Assembly (NCBI GenBank): GCA_949317995.1
Contig: OX439047.1
Coordinates: 33,704,950 to 33,768,949, forward strand
DNA: 64,000 bases
DNA from: Acholoe squamosa
Taxonomy: Eukaryota; Annelida; Polychaeta; Phyllodocida; Polynoidae
Reading direction: 5' to 3'
The notes under the pieces were generated by a model. It was not told the DNA's origin. It made no database searches and saw only the letters and a program-made list of their open reading frames with translations. Below, piece after piece: positions 56,373 through 64,000 of the stretch (position 1 is its first letter; the number at the start of each line of letters is the position of its first letter). The position numbers and the translations under genes are program-made.

Positions 56373-57757
56373 TGTGTTGATTTACCATGCTGCTTTTGAT
56401 GAGACAGAGAGTACCATTCCCATTCCTTTCCCTTCAGCTTTTTTTTTCCTTTACTTTTGTTTTAGGAGGGATGAAATATTTTGATTCTTTATCTCATTGC
56501 CAATCGATCATTCTCTGACAGTGTGTCTGTCAGTCTGTGGTTAGTTATAATATTGCCACTTTTGTTTTGTTTCTTGTACTCTTGAGAACAAACAGTTCAT
56601 AGTATGATTGAATTGAATTAACAATTGTTACATTTGTGAAATTTGATCTTCTTTTATATTCTCTTTCACTTTTCACCATTATGACTTGTGATTGTAACAT
56701 CTTCTTTACAGTTCTTAAGACATGAAGGTTTTTAGATTGATATCCTAGTCAAATCACCGGGTCCCTACCAATACAGTTTCCATTTTTCACCACTTTCAGT
56801 AACTCATTTTGTGTGCACCTAATTTTTTGTTGTATAAAATAAAAGAGAGAAATATTGTGAGCTGAACTATGGTGGACAGTAGATTGGTTGTGCCATGTGT
56901 TTAGTATAAAATGTGTAATTCAGTACTTGGTGGGGAGCAGCTCAATGTGTGAGCTGCTCACTCCATGAGGGACACATAATGTTCAGCTTCATATGTACAA
57001 ACTGCTTATCAGCACTGGCCCTGAGTCATTTTCAAGTAAACTAAACTACTCTAGGAGGCCTCATATATGATATGATAATGACACATATAATGGCATTCCC
57101 CTTGCTTTAATATCTAGCTGGTGCATAGGTCAGAAGCATAAAGAAAAAAAACTGTTTTTCTTTTCACAAGTTGAAGTAGGCCCTAAGTAATGTTTTAATA
57201 TTGAGAATTTTACCCTACAGCGTTAGTTAGATTATCTCATTGTTTGTTATCAATGCTTTAAGTTTTGTATCATTATTTTGGCGACTTTCCCTGGAGGAAT
57301 AGTCAAAGATGTCATCATGAATGTGGATAACAATAATTTTTATTTTGTACAAGTGATGGGAGTACTGGGTTTAGCGGGACCGGGGCTGGTTTCTGGCGAC
57401 ATGTGCAGGAGGCCACAATATGTAATCCAACACTAAGTTACTTTCAGATCATAGCTGTATATCTCCATCATTGACTTAGTACTCCAGTCAGAATCTGCCA
57501 AATAGATGTATGCATATGTAATAAGACGAGCCATGCATATTCATTGGGTTATTACAAAACGTGGCAGTTTCATGGTTCAACTCGAAATGGCCATCACCCA
57601 GCATGCAATAAGCCTTCCCCTAGTGGCAGGGTCATCTCGTCACCTATGCATGGGATTGTTACGAAATGATCATGACGATCATTGGTGGTTATTATGTAGT
57701 ATTTACCCTCGTTAACGGAAAATAACATTTTACTGGCAATAAATATTTATGGCGATG
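56373..57757. other. No gene seen
   Basis: AT-rich sequence with short ORFs; AGCAGCTCAATGTGTGAGCTGCT (about 56,936-56,958) is a small palindrome, echoed near 61,890-61,950. Confidence 0.5.
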
Positions 57758-60069
57758 CCCAGGTAGCAAAAATGGTGTGGCCCGAGTCTGGGCCAGAGCG
57801 GGCTCCTGATGTGGGCCACACTGGGTTAACACAGTGGGCGCCCGATGGGTTTTGTCCTCAGCAAAGGGTCTGGGCCACACTGGGCTAACCGATTCGGGCA
57901 CAGATCTGTTTGAAATTGGGCTCACCAATTTGGGCTCAAAGTGAGTTTAACATGGGTTTTTGGTGTGGCCTAAAGTGGGCTGCCCGATTTGATGAAAAAT
58001 TAGTGGTGCCATGTTAAAAATTCTTTTTGAGAAATTTATCCAAAATCTTTTCTTTTTTTTAAAGGTCAATAAGCAACAAATCCTTGAGCTAATCTAACCC
58101 CTCCCCCCATCACCAAAGCAGTAAATGCAATATCTACCCAAGTGGAAAGGCAGAGCAGTACCATTCATTTGAATCAAACTCATTCAGCCAACACAAGGCA
58201 CTTTGTTTCATTAAAGTGACATTCTGGCCTCAATCTTCCCCTACTAATTCCCTATGTAGGAGTAGAGAAGAGAGCCTTCAAGTTCATAATGACTGTACCT
58301 CTGCATATCTGCTCTTGTTCCAAGTTCAGTGCAATAGAAATGGTGTTGCCATTCCACTACTACTCAGATGACCTTGATTTGCACTTTTGACTAGAAACAT
58401 CTAAGTATTTCCAGACTATGAGAAAGTCTGCACATTATTACTTCATATCTGATTTAGTAGTCTATTCCAGTTGTCCTATGTCTAAAAGAAATAAGTTTGG
58501 TATTGGTAGTAGAATTCTGCCTGGGGTGCTGTGAAACCACTTTGTAGTGAGTCTGCCATGGACTGGCCTACAGGGGCAGGGGATATTTTTGGTTTCTCAA
58601 TTGCCTCTATATATAGTCCTCTTATACCTGGCCAAGTGTGGGACCTGTTTGCCCCCACACCACAAATACACCTTGCAAGCCTACTAGTACAAAGAAAGAC
58701 ATGAAGCTGTTCTTTCCAGGACTAGTCAGTGTTGCCTTTTACATGAAATATCTGGATCCCTACTATGAACCTACCTGTGTATTAATGGTATAGGGAAAGT
58801 GTCCTACAGCAGTGGTGGAGGGAAGGGAGGGGGGAGGGCAGGGCAGGGTGAGAGGAGGGCAGGGCAGGGTGAGAAGAGGGCAAGGCAGGGTGAGATCAGG
58901 GCAGGGCAGGGCAGGGTGAGAGCAGGGCAGGGCATGTGAGCAAAGGAGATGCCAGGGCAGTGCAGGGTGAGAGTAGGACAGGGCAGGGTGAGAGGGCAGG
59001 GCAGGGTGAGAGCAGGGCAGGGTAAGAGCAGGGCAGGGCAGGGCATGTGAGCGAAGGAGATGCCAGGGCAGTGCAGGGTGAGAGTAGGGCATGGCAGGGT
59101 GAGAGCTGGGCATGGCAGGGCGAGAGCAGGTCAGGGCAGGGTGAGAGCAGGGCAGGGCAAGGGCGAGAGCAGGGCAGGGCAGGGTGAGAGCAGGGCAGGG
59201 CAAGGGTGAGAGCAGGGCAGGGCAGGGTGAGAGCAGGGCAGGGCAGGATGAGAGTAGGGCAGGGCAGGGCGAGAGCAGGGCAGGGCAGGGCGAGAGCAGG
59301 GCAGGGCAGGGTGAGAGCAGGGCAGGGCAAGGCAGGGTGAGGGCTGGGAGTGAGAGTGAGTGAGTAATAGATGTTTAACACCATTTCGACAGCTAAGGTC
59401 ATATTCATGGTGAGATCCTCATTACACAAGTTCACAGAGGAATGTGTCAGTGCCTGCGCATATGTGCACCACACACATCCTGAGGGGATAGGAAAGAGGA
59501 GAAATAGACCCTTTTAAGTGGGCTAGGGAGGCCTAGGGAGGGCAGGGTGACAGAAGGGCAGGGCAGATCAGGGTGAGAGGGGGAAAGGGCAGGGCAGGTT
59601 GAGTGGAATGAGGAGGAGATGGAAGGGGTAGGGGATGGATAGGGGAGGGACGAACAAAAAAGAGAGAGGGAGGGGGAACACTCATCACAGAGTTTAGAAC
59701 AGTTCAGAAGATGAGGCTGCCCTGTCCAAACCCACTCTCACCCCAGACTGGGAAGACTTTATGCAGCTAAGTACCCATCTTGGGATGCCCATTTTGAAAC
59801 CATCCTGGGCCCAATGTGGTTGCCCATTTTAAAGCTGACCAGTGCCCAAATCGGGCGGCCCAATGTGGCCCAGACCGTATGCTGAGGACAAAACCCGTTG
59901 GGAGCCCAACGGGCTCAAGTGGGTTTGCCCGATTTGGGCTGCCCTGTGTGGCCCTGACTGGAAACCCAGCATCTGCCGAACCTAAAACCAATGTACTTAA
60001 TACTGCCCGCTTTGAACCACCTTATCCCGGGTAAAACCAATTTGGCCCCGAGCGGGCTTGCTACATGGG
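57758..60069. mobile_element. Foldback element with CCCA..TAGCAA ends
   Basis: CCCAGGTAGCAA at 57758 mirrors TTGCTACATGGG ending 60069. Subterminal inverted blocks include GGGTTTTGTCCTCAGCA (57,847) against TGCTGAGGACAAAACCC (59,880) and repeated TGGGCCACACTGGG / GGGCTGCCCGATTTGG words. The middle holds about 1.5 kb of unrelated sequence and a G-rich minisatellite. Confidence 0.75.
58813..59345. repeat. G-rich minisatellite (GGGCAGGGTGAGAGCA)n
   Basis: Units of about 15-22 bp made of GGGCA and GGTGAGAGCA words, with a higher-order copy including GTGAGC(A/G)AAGGAGATGCCAG at 58,935 and 59,048. All ORFs across it are compositional. A further short tract lies at 59,530-59,660. Confidence 0.95.
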
Positions 60070-61405
60070 TGGGTTGGTGCAGAGATTATTACAGGGTAAT
60101 GTGGGGTAGGAAAGTGTAATTCAGGAATAACCAGTTTTTACCACTGGAGGTGGTCTCGCAGGGATGTTAACATTTGGTGCACTCTAAAAGATAACTGTTG
60201 AATCTATCAGGGATCCTCTTAAAAACTTAAAAATGACCACCATAATTGCATTGCAGTGAAGCATTGGAGTTTCTACAATGAAGCAGTACAGTACACTCTG
60301 TGGTACAAGGAATCTCTGTGAAAATAACTATGGATCTTTGGCAACTTTGGGACAAGGATTTCGCAATTATTTCAATGACATTTTTTAAAGTCAAGGAAGA
60401 GGTCAGACTCATATTATATTACAAAGTGTGTGTGCAACAAATTGATTTGGAGGGTAAGAAGGCGCTAAACATCTAAGAACTGAAGTCCTGAGCAAAAATG
60501 ATCAATAGGCAAAAAACACTCGAATGCACTGTATTATCTGCATCCACAATTACTTTTACCGGCAATATTCACACAACTTCTCATAAATGATATAAAGCGA
60601 GTCCCGACTCGTTGGTATAACCAGATGTGATCATTAATCTAAACAGACACATGGAAGCTAGTTAGTAAAACTGAAACATCAGTAAGCAATTCAAACCAAA
60701 CAAGACAACTGCCCCACCTTAAAGCCGTCACTGTGAGTTGGTGCTAATGAGGCTTAAGCAGCCTGGATTTACTGAGCTACTCCCTTAATGTGACAAACAC
60801 GATGTGACAGCTGTCTGTAGAACCCAGTCTCCTGCCTGCCTCACCAACTTGACACTACTACCAATGAATTCCACTCCGTCCTACTTTGCAGTCCACAGCA
60901 ATGCATGCCTTTGCCAATGCAGTGAGTAGAGTAGCTTGACTTAACGTTGTAAACTGCAGAGGTTCATCAACGTTGATCAACCCATTGCCAAGGCTGATTC
61001 AATGTGGGGACTTATGTCTGTGGTCATGCACTGGTTGAAATGCCCATGAACCCCTACTAGCAGGCATTTCAACCAGTAGCCTCCCTAACTGCCTTTTTCA
61101 TTCCACACCAGGCTATACCCTCTAGTTAATTACTAGGTATTGGGGCCCCTGGATAATGGGTGTCAGGGCTAAGGTGCACCAAAAGGCCATCAGATCAGCA
61201 ACCAAAATGTACCATCCCAAACCTAGGGATACTGTCCTACTTGGGCAGTCCCTATTATTCCTCGGAGGCCTTAAAATCTTCCTCTTTTAAGGATAGTATA
61301 CCTGCCTAATAACTATAATTACTTCTATCTAGCTCTTTAATTTTCTCTGCCTCTGCCTGACTCATTCTACCTGCCTGTCTGGCTGTCTTCCTCTCTGGCT
61401 GTCTG

Positions 61406-61410
<5 letters not shown>
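60070..61410. other. No gene seen
   Basis: Short ORFs only; no repeat with clear ends. Confidence 0.5.

Positions 61411-61411
<1 letters not shown>

Positions 61412-61464
<53 letters not shown>
61412..61464. repeat. (TC)n microsatellite
   Basis: About 26 dinucleotide units. Confidence 0.97.
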
Positions 61465-61468
<4 letters not shown>

Positions 61469-61469
61469 T

Positions 61470-62325
61470 GTCCCTCACTCTTTCTGTCCCTATTTTTCCC
61501 CCTTGTAGCTCTGTAGCTTCACATAATGAACATCACCAAGGCAGAGCTCAGAGAGTCTGAAAGAAGAAAACCCCAATCAGCAGGCATTGGACTAAGCGGA
61601 TTGGGCCAGGGGGAAAACAGACAACACTATTGCTGTCACTATTTCTTTATGGATTAGTAACATCCAATCCAGGCCCCTACTCTATCTCCAGCAGGACAGA
61701 CCCTGGCGGTCCCTACCACCAACCATGAGGCAGTCGCAGCCAATTTACCATCAAGTCGGATTGGTGGTGCCAACAGATGGGGATTGCCTCTGCTGGGGAT
61801 ACGGAAAGCACAGATAGAGTGCAGGAGTTTTATTAAGTTTATCTTTTACTTAGCCTGAAGACGCTGAGGCCGGATATGAGACTGGGTGAGCAGCTCCCCC
61901 ACATAGTGCCTGAGCTGCTCACTAGGGGGCAGGTAAGTCAATGTGTGAGCAGCCCAAACCTGGAGGGGAAATCAGTGCAAGGTCAGAGCGAATAAGGCAC
62001 CGACCTAACCATATTGATGTGCAAAGCCATGCTATTCCTTTTCATCTAAATGTAGGAATTTACACCAATGGGTTAAACCTTGAACCTTCGAACCTGATGC
62101 AATAGCCTTAATAACGTTTATTCTTTACCCTGCCTTCCATTTCATCAGCCCAACCTCTGGTTCAAATCTTGTATGGCATTTACTGGTTAAGGCAACTATG
62201 GTGGTTGATTTATAGGGGTTGTGGGGGGCCATCCCCCATATTTGGGGAGAATTGTGCTTTCTCAACTCTTTAAGCTTTCTTCCATCTTCAACATAACGTA
62301 CTGGGAGAGATTCCGCCAATAGTTC
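61470..62325. other. No gene seen
   Basis: Short ORFs only between two microsatellites. Confidence 0.5.
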
Positions 62326-62329
62326 ATGG

Positions 62330-62343
62330 ATATATATATATTA

Positions 62344-62420
<77 letters not shown>
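62330..62420. repeat. (TA)n microsatellite
   Basis: About 44 TA units with one interruption. Confidence 0.97.
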
Positions 62421-63200
62421 TTAATTAACGAGAAATAAAGGAAAGGGAAAGACATCCGCACTTGCAAATACAAAATTGACAGAACTCGGAATTCTCCAGT
62501 GTTCTCATAGCAAGATAACGGTGTTTCCTTGCCGCTATAGTGCCGCCTTAATGGTGTGTGGCTAAGGCCCTATTAGCATTTGATTTTGAGCATGGAAATG
62601 GGGATATTTTAGCATTCACCATGGTGTGCTAGTTTTCATTTTTCCTCTAAGCCATCTCACCCGAGAGGGTGCTTCGATATCTCATGAATAGGATGATTCA
62701 GTTTTCTTTACATTTAACCATCCATAATCAATTGGTAGGAAAAAGAGTTTAGTCCGACTATTCACTATTTTGAACCATTATGGGTGTATTAGTGATAAAA
62801 GGTATGAGAACGGTATGAGAACGGACATCTTTTACAATTTACAGTTGCTATCTTATTTTAATACGAATTGAAAATATAGAATAGATATAGACCAACCAAG
62901 AGTTTGATTTATATATTCAATGTAATTGGATATAATCGTGAAGACCATACCTACGCACCTGCTTGGTCGTTCATCATGATTACAATGTAATTGTAGTTAT
63001 ATCCCTAATCATATCCGCTCTCGTGACTATAGAGTCTACCGAATAATTGTATCGAATTCCCTTCATTGTCAGATCATTGAAAATGCATTAGTCATTAGAA
63101 TATTCTCAAAGAATACTTAAAGTTATGACATTCTTCCAAACGAAGTGCTCCCTTGTTGTACCCGGCCTAGGACATGAGCTTTCAGTAGTCACCATTTTGT
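62421..63200. other. No gene seen
   Basis: AT-rich, no ORF or repeat recognised. Confidence 0.5.
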
Positions 63201-63201
63201 G

Positions 63202-63977
63202 CACTGAAAACCTACGGGGTCCAGAACTCGTCAATACTGACGACTTAAGGTCCTCAGGTTGACAATACCTGCTTTAGGTCATCATGGGGTCGTCATAGGT
63301 GAAGACTTTAGGTCGTCACTGATGACCGTAAGTCGTCACTTATTGTGCCCCGATAAGTCATACCGCCCTGTGTAAAAATTACAGACATCCTAGCATCTTC
63401 GTCTTCCAGATGTTATTGATTTCTTTGTATATTATATCCCCTCAGGCTAATCCATCGATCAGTCTTAATTGGGAATGTTCCCAACCTACTGGCATAGGTT
63501 AGTACACACATCTACATGTACCAGTACTTTATGTTAGGGACATGTGCTGACTTTAATCTCACCTCGTGCCTTCCCTACGGATGACACTCAATGGTGAGAG
63601 GTTGTATCCACACCGAAGTGAGATTACCCTTGTGGCATTGTGCCCGGACCCTAGCCTAATGGGGAAGGGGAGAATTATATCCATAAAAGCGGTGTAGATC
63701 AGAATAATCTATATTCTTTCTACATTTCTACTCAAACATTCCCATCTCTTTACAGGTATTATTTGTATCAAATGGTGATTATGTTCTCCTTTTCATAATA
63801 GGTTATGTATAGCAAGAATGTATGGTGGGGACCTCTTATGGCTGACACCCACACTAGTATTAGCTAACAAGGTGGTCAGTATGACGACTTAGGGTAGTCA
63901 TGAAGGTCTGACGACCCTCTTGACGACCCTAAACTCGTCATATATGACGACTCTCCCATAGCGGTAGATTTTCAGTG
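63202..63977. mobile_element. CACTGAAAAYCTA-ended TIR element
   Basis: CACTGAAAACCTACGGGGTC at 63202 mirrors the end TAGATTTTCAGTG at 63977. The inside is rich in GACGACTTA/TAGGTCGTCA words in both orientations. Matches the fragment at 35,098. No coding capacity. Confidence 0.75.
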
Positions 63978-64000
63978 TGATTGTTATTAGAATCAAGTTG

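Noticed and set aside
58763-59474. Long minus-strand frames rich in Pro, Cys, Leu, Ala and His
   Set aside because: They are translations of the GGGCAGGGTGAGAGCA minisatellite, open in several frames at once; compositional, not coding.

Overview
The window looks like repeat-rich nuclear DNA from a marine invertebrate; an amphioxus, echinoderm, hemichordate or mollusc would fit, but the sequence does not decide which. The reasons are spliced exons with GT/AG borders, secreted FTP (F-type lectin-like) and PAN/apple-type domains, Ty3/Gypsy, L1-like and CR1/Jockey-like retroelements, many short TIR elements, and a tRNA-Tyr-like gene with an intron. There are no operons, ribosome binding sites or CRISPR arrays.

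Layout. 0-6.6 kb: a decayed minus-strand Ty3/Gypsy retrotransposon, with integrase at low coordinates and gag at high ones. 7.1-9.4 kb: an old diverged tandem repeat, split by a TIR element. 10.3-15.0 kb: copy A of a segmental duplication. The minus-strand exons of a secreted FTP/PAN gene start at 17.48 kb and run down into it. 18.65-35.0 kb: copy B of the same duplication, stretched by insertions. 20.1-27.5 kb within copy B: five tandem copies of a 1480-bp unit whose right edge lies inside a 5'-truncated L1-like insertion. That L1 sits in a TIR transposon (26.8-30.0 kb) with divergent, duplicated first-exon-like arms. 31-36 kb: small TIR elements, PAN and FTP exon relics, and a CR1-like fragment broken by a palindrome-rich element. 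37.4-41.2 kb: two related non-LTR elements head to head, one with endonuclease intact and the reverse transcriptase core deleted. 41-49 kb: mostly unassigned sequence with two Harbinger-like MITEs, the tRNA-Tyr-like gene and two promoter-like stretches. 49-64 kb: TIR/foldback elements, two of which carry minisatellites, plus microsatellites.

The only host gene I can support is the FTP/PAN gene. Its exons share phase 1 at the borders that can be fixed, the usual pattern of shuffled extracellular modules. Copy A has a 1-bp loss in its fourth exon; copy B keeps that frame but has lost the splice donor and carries a stop in its PAN exon. The rest of the window is mainly a record of nested insertion, duplication and inversion.
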